64,000 bases of DNA from Lewinellaceae bacterium (lineage in GTDB: Bacteria > Bacteroidota > Bacteroidia > Chitinophagales > Saprospiraceae). Shown in pieces: positions 50,516 to 59,842 of this stretch; within the stretch, counting starts at the first letter, position 1; every line of letters begins with the position of its first letter. The DNA lies in the NCBI GenBank assembly GCA_020636355.1, contig JACJYB010000008.1:83501-147500 (forward strand), read 5' to 3'. The notes beneath the pieces were generated by a model. That model had not been told where the DNA came from, did no database searches, and saw only the letters and a program-made list of their open reading frames with translations. The position numbers and the translations under genes were made by a program.

Positions 50516-52027
50516 TTAGTATCTCCCAATTTTTTCCGGTCCGGTGTCCATAGATAATACCGTGGCGTCAAAACTGTCCTTGAGCAACTTGAATTTAATC
50601 TCCTGATACCCGGGATCGTCCCATAAATTATGGAATTCGTCGGGGTCGTTCCTCAGGTCAAATAATTCACCCTGAGGATGCCCATGATAGGTGATCAACT
50701 TGAAATCTTTCGTCCGGTACATTGTAGCAAACCCAATTTGTCCCGCTTTGGCTTGCCCATCATCGTAAAATTCACTGCGCACAAAAGATTTATGTTCATC
50801 CGGGTCGGTACGGCCTTCCAGGATCGGTAGTAAACTGGTCCCTTGTATTTGTTGATCTACCGGAAGCCCTGTCAATTCAAGCAACGTGGGTACGATATCC
50901 ATCAATTCGACCAGGGCCTCGCTTTTGAGATTCTGTTTGAACTTTGCCGGATACCAAAAAATCAACGGTACCCTTACCAGACCTTCGTAAAACCGGCAAC
51001 CTTTAGCTACCAGGCCATGATCCCCTGCCATGTCACCATGATCCGAAGTAAATACAATAAGGGTATTATTAAGCTGACCAGTTTCTTCCAGTACTTTGAG
51101 AATTCTTCCTATGTTTTCATCAATCAGATCAATCTGCGCCCAATATTGAGCCAGTCGCAATTTATTTTCATGATCGGTGTATTGCTTTGGCTTCGATTGG
51201 AACATGACATTATTGAAAACGCTTTTCTCATCCAGGTCCGATGGCTGAAAGAGTGGGCCGGCGAGATCATCGACCTGATACCGGTCCAGATATTCCTGGG
51301 GCGGATCAAAAGGTCCATGAGGATCATAAATATTCAGGCTAAAGAGCCATGGCCATTCACGCTTTTCCTTTATAAAATCAATCGCACGGTCTGTACACCA
51401 GGTGGTCTGATGATATGGGGCAGGTACATATCCCAGCTCCTGTTTTAAGGCCAATACATCGATACCACGATTCCGGTAATAGGTAAGGTAATCATTGGTT
51501 GAGCCACCCTGATAAGGGCTATGGCTGTAATAAAATACCTGATAGCCATCATCCAGTGGTCTTTTTTCGGGCCGGTGGGCCATCGCTGTAGAGAGATGGA
51601 GTTTCCCCGCCAATCCGCATTCGTATCCGGCATCCTTCAGCGTTTCTGTCACCAAAGGCGCAGCTTCCGGCCATTCTGCGGCTCCATTTTTCGTAGCATG
51701 GACCCGGGAAGGATACATCCCGGTCAGAAAGCTGGCCCGGCTGGCGGTACAGAATGGAGCCTGGCAAAAACTGTAATCAAAACTTACGCCCTCATTCACC
51801 AGCCGGTCAATGTTAGGAGTTTTTACATAGGGATTACCAAGTGCTCCGATGGTATTCCAGCGTTGCTGATCGGTACAAATCCATAATATATTGGGTGCAT
51901 CGCCATTAACTTTAATAAACGGTGCGTTCCAATCGGGCTGCTTTTTCTCCTTTTTACCCGTATCCTGCGCATGGACCAGTGGAACCAGCACGACCAAGGC
52001 AATCCATATAAGAAAGAGCTTTTTCAT
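50516..52027 (-). CDS. Sulfatase 5 (S1, TDQQR type), with C-T-A-S-R motif
   Basis: A 503-residue sulfatase with signal peptide (about residues 1-20, ending VHAQ), ILWICTDQQRWNTIGALGNP (the DQQR subtype) and catalytic CTASR at 93-97. Ala at the third position is an accepted variant of CxPxR. DHGDMAGDHGLVAKG and LMDIVPTLLELTGLP follow. It lies 33 bases after the sialidase in the same direction, and leads the four sulfatases of the locus. Confidence 0.93.
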   Translation of the reverse strand: MKKLFLIWIALVVLVPLVHAQDTGKKEKKQPDWNAPFIKVNGDAPNILWICTDQQRWNTIGALGNPYVKTPNIDRLVNEGVSFDYSFCQAPFCTASRASFLTGMYPSRVHATKNGAAEWPEAAPLVTETLKDAGYECGLAGKLHLSTAMAHRPEKRPLDDGYQVFYYSHSPYQGGSTNDYLTYYRNRGIDVLALKQELGYVPAPYHQTTWCTDRAIDFIKEKREWPWLFSLNIYDPHGPFDPPQEYLDRYQVDDLAGPLFQPSDLDEKSVFNNVMFQSKPKQYTDHENKLRLAQYWAQIDLIDENIGRILKVLEETGQLNNTLIVFTSDHGDMAGDHGLVAKGCRFYEGLVRVPLIFWYPAKFKQNLKSEALVELMDIVPTLLELTGLPVDQQIQGTSLLPILEGRTDPDEHKSFVRSEFYDDGQAKAGQIGFATMYRTKDFKLITYHGHPQGELFDLRNDPDEFHNLWDDPGYQEIKFKLLKDSFDATVLSMDTGPEKIGRY

Positions 52028-52060
52028 ACGCAGATTATGATGCTAAATTGATACTAGAAT

Positions 52061-53749
52061 TTAATTCGAATGGCTGGTGTCACCTCTTTGAAGCAACTCA
52101 ATGACCGGTATCTGTTCAAAAGTCATATCGGCCTGGCTACCTTCGTAAAGAATACCAATCGTCTGCTCATCGATAGAGGTTATGCACGAATATCCGCGAC
52201 CTTTATTTTCATCCAGTAAAAACCAATATTTTTCCGGCCAGGTATTGCCATCGTCCAGACTTGCCTTCAGCGTCATATGCGTTCGTCCCTGTTTCGAATT
52301 TGGATTGGAGAAAAATAACATTTCACTCGTCATGCCATACACCTGGTAAGGATGTTTATGGATGGAAGCCATACAAGTTGGTTCTATCAATGCGTGTCTC
52401 GAAGTGGGGTGTTCTTTCCACGTTTTTCCCAGATCATCGGTTATGCAAATGACCCGTCCATTGTCTTCTCCGAGATTGCCCCGGTTGGGATTATACCGCA
52501 TGTTTAGCATGATCGAGCCATCGCTTAACTGTACCGCCATATTTTCCGTCGTATTGGAATATGCAGGGTTGCTCGTTTTCCAGGTCTTTCCCTGGTCCTG
52601 GCTGTAGGTGATGTTTGAAAACGGCTCACCGTTTTTGTCCCGGCCCTGGGAAGGGAAAACCAACGTCCCATCATCCAGGGTAATACCATGACCCGGCGCT
52701 GGCGCCCATAACCACCACTCCTCTTTCTTGCATAGCGCTGTAAGATTGACAGGCTCACTCCATGTCAATCCATCGTCATCCGAATGGGTGAGCAGGAATT
52801 GCGAGGTCTCTTTCACATCAAATCCGGGCTGAGAGGCTCGTCCCTTCCACTGATGCGCCCAGGCTGTTGAATCTTCAGTCAGACCTTCGATCCAGCGCCC
52901 ATCCGCATCGAGTACACCATACATCCACAGTCCGGCAACATAGATCGTACCCGCCTTATCATCCACCAGGATGCAGGCATCACTTATTCCGTTGAATTTT
53001 TCCGGGAGACCACCCCAAGTTCCGCGGTCCAGCGCTATACGCATGGGTTCCCACGTATTTCCCCGATCGGTACTCCGACTCACTCCAATATCAATATCTC
53101 CCTGCAAGTCTCTGCTTTTTTCACGACGAACATCGTAAATGGCCAGTAAACTTCCAGCCTTGGTAGTTACCAGACCGGGGATTCGATACGTGTCTACATG
53201 ATCATCCAGGTGTTTTCTGACGCTAACCCCGAATCGCTGTATAAAATGAGATTGGTCGGGTGGGCTGGATGACAAATTGTACTGGTTGACCTTTATTCCC
53301 TGACATTGAACCTCCAGTCCGTGCTGTAGATCTGCATCTTCGGTCAAATCACATGTAATCATAAAATAGCTGGTATCCAAATCCAGCATTTGTTCGCCGG
53401 TTATCGTCTGTATCTTAGCGAACGAATGTGCAGACCCGACCGCGATGGCTTCCTCTGTCAGGCCCCATCGGTCGGATGATCCCATATACCAGGCCTGGAT
53501 TCCCGCTACATCGTCTGATGTCGCATTTCCTCCGAAACTTAAGGTTATTTCCGAAAGTTGGGCCGGCTCATGTCCGGAATGGACCACCTGGATCTGCAAA
53601 ATTGGATTGTGGTCTTTGTACTTCAATATTGGTGTATGGTCCCGGTGTACAGAATAGCTCGTATCCACGGGTAAGGCTTGATTACATCCTGTAAGCAATG
53701 CAATGACTGCCAGTCCCGAAAGAACGATTATCGATTGGATCCGAATCAT
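52061..53749 (-). CDS. Exo-alpha-sialidase lipoprotein
   Basis: A 562-residue neuraminidase with lipobox (LLTGC, Cys22) and an N-terminal beta domain (about residues 30-170) before the six-bladed sialidase propeller. The RIP motif YRIPGLV is at 188-194. Five Asp-boxes can be read: STDRGNTW (226-233), SDDDGLTW (323-330), SQDQGKTW (383-390), TDDLGKTW (437-444) and SLDDGNTW (497-504). Arg189, Arg418 and Arg489 fit the arginine triad, and Tyr520 with Glu536 fits the nucleophile pair. It would free terminal sialic acids from surface-bound glycans. It follows susD by 47 bases. Confidence 0.95.
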   Translation of the reverse strand: MIRIQSIIVLSGLAVIALLTGCNQALPVDTSYSVHRDHTPILKYKDHNPILQIQVVHSGHEPAQLSEITLSFGGNATSDDVAGIQAWYMGSSDRWGLTEEAIAVGSAHSFAKIQTITGEQMLDLDTSYFMITCDLTEDADLQHGLEVQCQGIKVNQYNLSSSPPDQSHFIQRFGVSVRKHLDDHVDTYRIPGLVTTKAGSLLAIYDVRREKSRDLQGDIDIGVSRSTDRGNTWEPMRIALDRGTWGGLPEKFNGISDACILVDDKAGTIYVAGLWMYGVLDADGRWIEGLTEDSTAWAHQWKGRASQPGFDVKETSQFLLTHSDDDGLTWSEPVNLTALCKKEEWWLWAPAPGHGITLDDGTLVFPSQGRDKNGEPFSNITYSQDQGKTWKTSNPAYSNTTENMAVQLSDGSIMLNMRYNPNRGNLGEDNGRVICITDDLGKTWKEHPTSRHALIEPTCMASIHKHPYQVYGMTSEMLFFSNPNSKQGRTHMTLKASLDDGNTWPEKYWFLLDENKGRGYSCITSIDEQTIGILYEGSQADMTFEQIPVIELLQRGDTSHSN

Positions 53750-53796
53750 AAATTACCTTTCAATTTTAAGTGTGCGGCTGTTATGACTTAAGTCTA

Positions 53797-55251
53797 TCAA
53801 TAGCCAGGAGTCTGGATGATCGCCGGATTGGAATTTATCGATGCGGCATTAACCGGCCATAGCAATAAATTTTGTTCCCCCTCACGGCCCTGGAGCGCAG
53901 GAACCATGTCGTAAACTTTGCCAAACCGGATAAGATCCCACCAGGCTTTGCCTTCAGCGGCGAACTCGCGCAAACGTTCATCCAGAATAATATCGTTTAC
54001 TTCTGACTGGGACAGCCCTGCTGCATAATAATTGTCTTCTTTGTACGCCCGCTGCGCGATCTTATTGAGTTGAACAATGGCCTCCGCTGAATTTCCCAGG
54101 GCATTTTCGATTTCAGCTTTGAAAAGTATGGCTTCCGCCAGCCGGTATATTTTAATGTCCGAAGTGAAAAACCGTGTCCCATCGCTCCATTCACCCGGGT
54201 ATTTGTTGATCCATTTGAAGCGCTGATTGCCTTCTTCATTATAGGATTCCATGCTTGCTGCAGCTCTGGTATCATTCGATCGTTCAAACAAAAACGATTC
54301 AAATTCATCTGTAAAAGTAACCCATTGCTGATGGCTACCCACTTTCACCGGATTTTCGACCAGGCTTTTATCATTCAGGTATTGAACCGCTACGAGCCAG
54401 TCTGCAGCAAATCCCCCTTCGTATTCATCGCGAGCAAAATTCAGCGCGAAAATGATTTCATTGTTATCATCGGAGGAGAATAGACTGGAGAAATCTTCCG
54501 CAAGCTGGTAACTTCCATTATTAAGTACTTCGTCAACCGCTGATTTTGCCGCATTCAATGCATCCGTTCCTCCATTCTGCGTTTTTGCCATCCACAGGTT
54601 ATAGTCTGCTTTCAGCATCAGCACCGCAGCCCTGGAACCAGCTTTCCGGGTTCCGGGAGCATCATTCGGAAACAGCCCGATTGAAGTTTCAATATCCTGT
54701 TTTACCTGGCTTAAGACATCAGCTAACGGCGACCGGCTTGGATAAAGATCGTCTTGCGTATCGGATTCAAATCCGGATAAGACAATTGGCGCATCGCCCC
54801 AGACCCGCGCTATGTAATAATATGAAAATGCTCTCAGGAAATAGGCTGTAGCCAATGTATAGTTTTTTGTATCTGCATTGGAAAAGTTAATATCCGGTAC
54901 GTACTTTAAAATCAGGTTGCAGTCGTTGATGGCTTTGTATATGGTGGCCCAGTTGGTTCCCACATCCAGGTCATCCAGGGAATTCAGGTAGAGATCCTGA
55001 AACGACGCCTGGGATCCGGTTGCATCCCCAAAGTGTCCGGTCCGGTAATCACCCCACTGAATGTAGGCATCACTTAGCGCAGCCCTAAACTGGGATAAAG
55101 CGCCATTGAGGGCAGCGATTGCGTCGCCCTCCGATTGCCACATCGATGCAGCTGTGATGACACTACGGGGAATAACATTGAGATCTTTTTCACAGGATGG
55201 CAGAAAAACGGCCAATCCGAGAATGAATAAGAAACGATATGAAGCTTTCAT
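53797..55251 (-). CDS. SusD/RagB family glycan-binding lipoprotein
   Basis: A 484-residue surface lipoprotein (lipobox LPSC, Cys20) of the SusD/RagB family, which caps the SusC channel and binds the target glycan. The start of the mature part, EKDLNVIPRSVITAASMWQSEGDAIAALNGAL, and the C-terminal LDERLREFAAEGKAWWDLIRFGKV are typical. TPR-like helices fill the middle. The partner SusC gene lies 21 bases upstream. Confidence 0.96.
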   Translation of the reverse strand: MKASYRFLFILGLAVFLPSCEKDLNVIPRSVITAASMWQSEGDAIAALNGALSQFRAALSDAYIQWGDYRTGHFGDATGSQASFQDLYLNSLDDLDVGTNWATIYKAINDCNLILKYVPDINFSNADTKNYTLATAYFLRAFSYYYIARVWGDAPIVLSGFESDTQDDLYPSRSPLADVLSQVKQDIETSIGLFPNDAPGTRKAGSRAAVLMLKADYNLWMAKTQNGGTDALNAAKSAVDEVLNNGSYQLAEDFSSLFSSDDNNEIIFALNFARDEYEGGFAADWLVAVQYLNDKSLVENPVKVGSHQQWVTFTDEFESFLFERSNDTRAAASMESYNEEGNQRFKWINKYPGEWSDGTRFFTSDIKIYRLAEAILFKAEIENALGNSAEAIVQLNKIAQRAYKEDNYYAAGLSQSEVNDIILDERLREFAAEGKAWWDLIRFGKVYDMVPALQGREGEQNLLLWPVNAASINSNPAIIQTPGY

Positions 55252-55272
55252 TTTTGTTGCTTTGAATTTTAG

Positions 55273-58200
55273 TTAAAGGGAAACTTTGATTCCTGCTGCT
55301 AACTTTCTTACCGCCGGATAATTATTGTAGCCAGATCCATAAGTCGTCTCTGCCCCCTCTTCCGGGGATGCCCCGATCAATGAGGTAAAATAATGAAGGT
55401 TGTATCCGGAGAGATAGACGCTGGCCCCTTTAATCCCTATCTTGCGGAAGGTCTTTTCAGGGATTTGGTATTTCAATGTGACTTCCCGCAAACACAGGTA
55501 ATTGGCTTTGAAATTAAAAGCACTTGAAGTGCGTGCAAAGTTATTGCTGCCATCACCCGGGTCGTTAGCCGTGAGCCGGGCATAGGTTGCACCTGTGTTC
55601 TCCGGCGTCCAGGTATCATTTGCTTGTACGACAAGATTATAGTTGTAAGCAAATGTATTCATGAAGTAGCGCATGTAGGAGTTGTCATTGATCGAATGGC
55701 CCAATGCCCAATCCATCACCACATTCAATGAAAAGTTTCCGTAGTTGAAGTTATTATTCCAGCCACCGGTGGTATGCGGAACGGTGACACCCAACTCAAA
55801 TTGGTCCCTGGAGTCAATGATCCCGTCATTGTTGCGATCCACCCATTCGTAATCGCCGGGCAGTTTACGTCCCTTGACCCGTTTACCATCAACCGGGCTG
55901 TAACCCCTGGAAGCCTCATCATAGTTGGCATTGTCTGCTTGTTCCTGTGTTTGGATGATGTAATCAACCATATAACCGTAATAGCGGTAGAGGGGCTCAC
56001 CTTCGGCAATGCCGCCGTAATCCAGGGTAGGGTCATCCGGGTCAACGACAATTCCACCTATCCGGTTCTTATACCTTCCATTATCCGGCAACTTTAAGAC
56101 CAGATTCTTAACAAAGCTCCAGGTCAAGCCGGTTGTCCAGTTGAAATGATCTCCCTTATAAACCAGTGCATCCGTCTCCAGGTCAAATCCGTAAAACCGT
56201 ACCTCACCAATATTCGTTTCCACACTGGAAAAGCCGGAAGTATTAGGGAGCGGTTTACTGAATAATAGATTATTGGTCACTTTATCGAAATAGTCCGCCG
56301 TGACATTAATCCGGTCATTAAAAATTCCGATATCCAAACCGGCATCAAGTTGGGTGGAAGTTTCCCAGGTGAGGTTATTATTAGGCATCTGGACGGAGCG
56401 GATGGCAGGGTTTCCGTCGTATTTGCCTTCCACCGAATAAGTGCCTTGCGCATCATAACGACCTACCTGATTATTACCGGTCTGCCCGTAGCTGACCCGG
56501 AGCTTCAGGTTACTCACGGTTGGGAAGCTTTGCATGAAGTCTTCCTCAGAAATCCTCCATCCCAGAGATCCCGCAGGGAATATTCCCCATTGATTACCCT
56601 GAAGGAACCGGGATGATCCGTCCCGGCGTAAGGTGCCGGAAATGAAATACTTTTTGCGGAAATCCAGGGTAACGCGGCCAAAATAGCCTAACAAAGTTTC
56701 TTCATGAATTTCACTACTGGCATCCGTTTTCGTGGGAGCAGCATTCAGCGTCTGAATTTTATCGGTACTGGCTCCTTCAGCTTCGGCGTTCACGTCTTTG
56801 AAAGTAAGGTCCAGGTAAGAATATCCTGCTACGGCTGATAAACCAAAATCTCCGAATACCTTCTCATACGACAGGTAAGCTTCCAATTTAGACTGGGCAT
56901 CCGAAGAAAATGAAGATTCTGCATGTCGGGAACCATCAAATTCCTGGGCCAGCATAAAGAAGTCACGCTGCCAGTTACGGGAGTAATAGGAAGTGGCGAG
57001 ATTGGCATGTAATCCATCTACAATTTCCCAATTCAGCAATCCCCCCAAAGTCAATCGCAACTCTTCCCGGTTGTCCCTCCGGACATAATCATTCCAAAGG
57101 GGTGCCGGTGAAGTGGCGTTGTATCCAGGTGCCGGTGTACCATCAGCCCAGTAAACCCGGTGGGTCGCCGCGGTTGCCAGGCCTCTTGATATGACATTTT
57201 GTTGGTTGTACGGGACCAGAGACGTGCTTTTGGTCATAGATATATTGGTACTCAGCTTAAGTTTTTTAGACAAATTAGCGTCGACATTGGAGCGCGCACT
57301 AACCCGGTTCCAACCGGAAGACAGGGCAATGCCTTCATCACCAGTATAGCCCAGGCTTCCCGAATAACGGACCTGCTCATTTCCGCCGTTAATGCCCAGA
57401 AAATAATTTTGCCACAATGCCTTGCGGAATAGCAGATCTTCGGCTGGGTTGTTCTGAAAAATCAAGGTCTTGGATGGGTCCAATGGATCCGGCATGGATT
57501 CATAGCCGGCTGGTATGCTTTCGCCATCCTGCAGATAACGGGTGGTATAAATGGAGCTCTCCGTATTTCCTGAACTGGCGGAATAACCAGATTGTTGGTT
57601 ACGTGCCGGTGAAGGGCTGGTAGCTACTATCGGCCTGACCGCAGAAATGTACTGCCGGGCATCCATGAATTCATAAAAACGTTCAAATTCCTGTTGAGCC
57701 AATGTCGCCTCAAAAGTGATTTGCGGAGCCTGATTCAGTTTACCGCGCTTCGTCGTAACCAATACCACACCATTGGATGCCCTGGATCCATAGATGGCTG
57801 TGGACGCTGCATCTTTAAGCACTTCAATGGAAGCGATGTCATTCGGGTTGATGTCACTCAGGCTCAACTCAACGCCATCAATCAATACCAGCGGTGCATT
57901 GCTTTTATTGATGGATGATCCTCCCCGGATCCGGATTTCAGGATCTGATCCGGGCGCATTGTTACTGGAGAAAACCCTGGTTCCGGCGATTCTGCCTTTG
58001 ATGCCTTCACCAACATTGCTGATCGGGTTATCTGCCAATGTTTCTCCATCCAGTTTGGACACTGCAGTCGTAAGGGTTCGTCGTGAATTCGTACCATATC
58101 CGATCACCACGACCTCATCAAGCTTTTTGACATCGGGCTGAAGTACTACATTCAGGGTTGTATTAGTCCCTACATTGACCTCCTGATCTGCAAAGCCGAT

Positions 58201-58449
58201 GTAGCTAAAAACCAAAATGCTGTTTGCAGAAACTTCGATGGCGTATTGACCATCGATATCCGTAATAGTACCCTTTCCGGTACCCTGAACTGAAATGGTA
58301 ACGCCCAGCAACGGGATTCCATCTTCTGCGGAAGTGACCACTCCCGTAACGATATTGGTTTGAGTGAACGCTGCTGCCGAAAAGAAGAACCATAAAAAGG
58401 CACCCAGCACCGCTCTAAATGGAAATTGTGTAACGAATTTCAATCTCAT
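55273..58449 (-). CDS. SusC/RagA TonB-linked outer-membrane transporter
   Basis: A 1058-residue TonB-dependent receptor with signal peptide (1-30), an N-terminal carboxypeptidase-regulatory-like domain (GVVTSAEDGIPLLGVTISVQ, about 36-105), the SusC-type DEVVVIGYGT (111-120), a plug with LVLIDGVELSLSDINPNDIASIEVLKDAASTAIYGSRAS and a 22-strand barrel ending LAAGIKVSL. It moves large glycans across the outer membrane with TonB energy and the SusD lid. It is preceded by a 135-base gap from nanA, in which I see no recognised operator. Confidence 0.97.
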   Translation of the reverse strand: MRLKFVTQFPFRAVLGAFLWFFFSAAAFTQTNIVTGVVTSAEDGIPLLGVTISVQGTGKGTITDIDGQYAIEVSANSILVFSYIGFADQEVNVGTNTTLNVVLQPDVKKLDEVVVIGYGTNSRRTLTTAVSKLDGETLADNPISNVGEGIKGRIAGTRVFSSNNAPGSDPEIRIRGGSSINKSNAPLVLIDGVELSLSDINPNDIASIEVLKDAASTAIYGSRASNGVVLVTTKRGKLNQAPQITFEATLAQQEFERFYEFMDARQYISAVRPIVATSPSPARNQQSGYSASSGNTESSIYTTRYLQDGESIPAGYESMPDPLDPSKTLIFQNNPAEDLLFRKALWQNYFLGINGGNEQVRYSGSLGYTGDEGIALSSGWNRVSARSNVDANLSKKLKLSTNISMTKSTSLVPYNQQNVISRGLATAATHRVYWADGTPAPGYNATSPAPLWNDYVRRDNREELRLTLGGLLNWEIVDGLHANLATSYYSRNWQRDFFMLAQEFDGSRHAESSFSSDAQSKLEAYLSYEKVFGDFGLSAVAGYSYLDLTFKDVNAEAEGASTDKIQTLNAAPTKTDASSEIHEETLLGYFGRVTLDFRKKYFISGTLRRDGSSRFLQGNQWGIFPAGSLGWRISEEDFMQSFPTVSNLKLRVSYGQTGNNQVGRYDAQGTYSVEGKYDGNPAIRSVQMPNNNLTWETSTQLDAGLDIGIFNDRINVTADYFDKVTNNLLFSKPLPNTSGFSSVETNIGEVRFYGFDLETDALVYKGDHFNWTTGLTWSFVKNLVLKLPDNGRYKNRIGGIVVDPDDPTLDYGGIAEGEPLYRYYGYMVDYIIQTQEQADNANYDEASRGYSPVDGKRVKGRKLPGDYEWVDRNNDGIIDSRDQFELGVTVPHTTGGWNNNFNYGNFSLNVVMDWALGHSINDNSYMRYFMNTFAYNYNLVVQANDTWTPENTGATYARLTANDPGDGSNNFARTSSAFNFKANYLCLREVTLKYQIPEKTFRKIGIKGASVYLSGYNLHYFTSLIGASPEEGAETTYGSGYNNYPAVRKLAAGIKVSL

Positions 58450-58584
58450 TGCGATTACTTTAAAAAATTGTCAATTTGTTTTAGCTCTGATGAATGCTTT
58501 GGTGTTATTTCTTTGATAATCTGATGATTAAACACCTTTTCCTATTCATCGATATTCCGGATTCAACCGCAACAGATTGCAATC

Positions 58585-59544
58585 TCATCCTTGGTTTTTA
58601 ATTGGTATCCCATCAAATAGCTGCGGGCTGGTATTGGATAAAGAAAAGAAGTCAATGGCTACCAGGTCTCTGTACAACTGCTCCAATTCAGCAGGAGATA
58701 ATTGACTCAAAGGTGTTCTGCACGGGCCGCAATCAACTCCGATGATCTTCATAATGGCTTTCCCACATACGATGCCGCCTCCATATTTTTTCAATACCTG
58801 CACCAGTTTAACAGAATGCTGTTGCATTTTCCTGGCCAATTCCATGTCACCGGAATCAAATGCTTCCCATAATTTCTGATAAACCGGTACAAAATAGTTG
58901 TAGGTGCTGCCAACAGCCGCGTTGATGCCCAGCGCCAGTCCGCAGAGCAGTGTTTCATCAAATCCATGCAGAATCTCAAACTGTCCATCCGTCATCATCA
59001 GGCATTCATTCATCTCCATGAGATCATGATGCGTAAATTTGATCCCAACCAGATTGGGGATACGGCCTTTAACTTGTTTGAGAAATTCAGGCATAGGGAG
59101 GTTTACGCCCGACATGGAGGGTATGTGATAATAGTATACAGGGGTATCGGGGCAACAGCTTGCTACCTGTCCTATATAATTCACCAAATCCGGTACAGTC
59201 GCGGGTTTAAAAAAGGAGGGACCAATCACTCCTACCGCACTAGCTCCAATCTGCTGGGCATGGGAAGCTAGTTCCTGACATACTTTCAGGCTGGCACTGC
59301 CTACGTGCACAATAACTTTAAAATCGGGCGAATCGTATTTCATCCATTCTTCAGCTACCGCTTTTCGCTCTTGTATGGTCAAAGAAATACCTTCTCCGGT
59401 GGTACCTAATATAAAGGCTCCACTTATGTTTTTAGACCTCAAAAAGGTGGCGTACGATGCAGTTGTCGTAAGATCAATGCTACCGTCAGGCAGCATGCTG
59501 GTGAAGGGCGCGGCAATGAAACCGGTCAGGAAAGGAGCTGGCAT
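58585..59544 (-). CDS. nanA: N-acetylneuraminate lyase-like aldolase (DHDPS family)
   Basis: A 319-residue class I aldolase of the dihydrodipicolinate synthase/N-acetylneuraminate lyase family. The substrate loop GTTGEG is at 47-52, the catalytic tyrosine is in YYYHIPSMSGVNLP (Tyr139), and the Schiff-base lysine is Lys169 in GIKFTHHDL. The YYYHIPSMSGV segment is characteristic of N-acetylneuraminate lyases. It would split N-acetylneuraminate into pyruvate and N-acetylmannosamine in the cytoplasm. Its neighbours (sialidase, mutarotase-transporter, GntR regulator) strongly support this assignment. nanE, nagA, nagB and rok kinases are not in the window. Confidence 0.88.
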   Translation of the reverse strand: MPAPFLTGFIAAPFTSMLPDGSIDLTTTASYATFLRSKNISGAFILGTTGEGISLTIQERKAVAEEWMKYDSPDFKVIVHVGSASLKVCQELASHAQQIGASAVGVIGPSFFKPATVPDLVNYIGQVASCCPDTPVYYYHIPSMSGVNLPMPEFLKQVKGRIPNLVGIKFTHHDLMEMNECLMMTDGQFEILHGFDETLLCGLALGINAAVGSTYNYFVPVYQKLWEAFDSGDMELARKMQQHSVKLVQVLKKYGGGIVCGKAIMKIIGVDCGPCRTPLSQLSPAELEQLYRDLVAIDFFSLSNTSPQLFDGIPIKNQG

Positions 59545-59842
59545 ATTGTTTAACCTAAATTTATGGTTGATTATACTGTTTTGTCTGACAAATCATATTT
59601 AGCGACGAAACAATCACTTTTTTCAGACTATTCCAAATTTCTATCCGAATTTCTTTTTGACTTTGTGCAGATTACCGAAGTTGATATGGCCAAACAGAAG
59701 ATTTCAACCACATAAATATTGGGTATAAGGTCCATTCATGCAGACTTGCCCGTTTTTCAGTTCATTCAACCATGGGCATTCCGGATAGGGAGAGACATCC
59801 GCGAGTCATTAAAACACCGCGAAAGGTCTGGGACTTGCGCAC
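59545..59842. other. Regulatory interval between gntR and nanA
   Basis: About 300 bases without a gene. It holds the nanA promoter-like TATGATTTG (minus strand) and the perfect dyad at 59580-59592. The rest is AT-rich sequence with no repeats or open frame that I can support. Confidence 0.6.
59580..59592 (-). promoter_or_regulatory. GntR/FadR-type operator overlapping the nanA promoter
   Basis: TTTGTC-T-GACAAA is a perfect 6-1-6 palindrome and fits the FadR-subfamily operator pattern TNGTNNNACNA. On the minus strand it overlaps TATGATTTG, a -7-like element, 35 bases upstream of the nanA ATG. It resembles the site before gntR (60694-60704). Confidence 0.7.

Noticed and set aside
58450..58584. 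Third regulator dyad in front of susC
   Set aside because: TTGTCAATTTG resembles one half-site but lacks the inverted partner at the right spacing.
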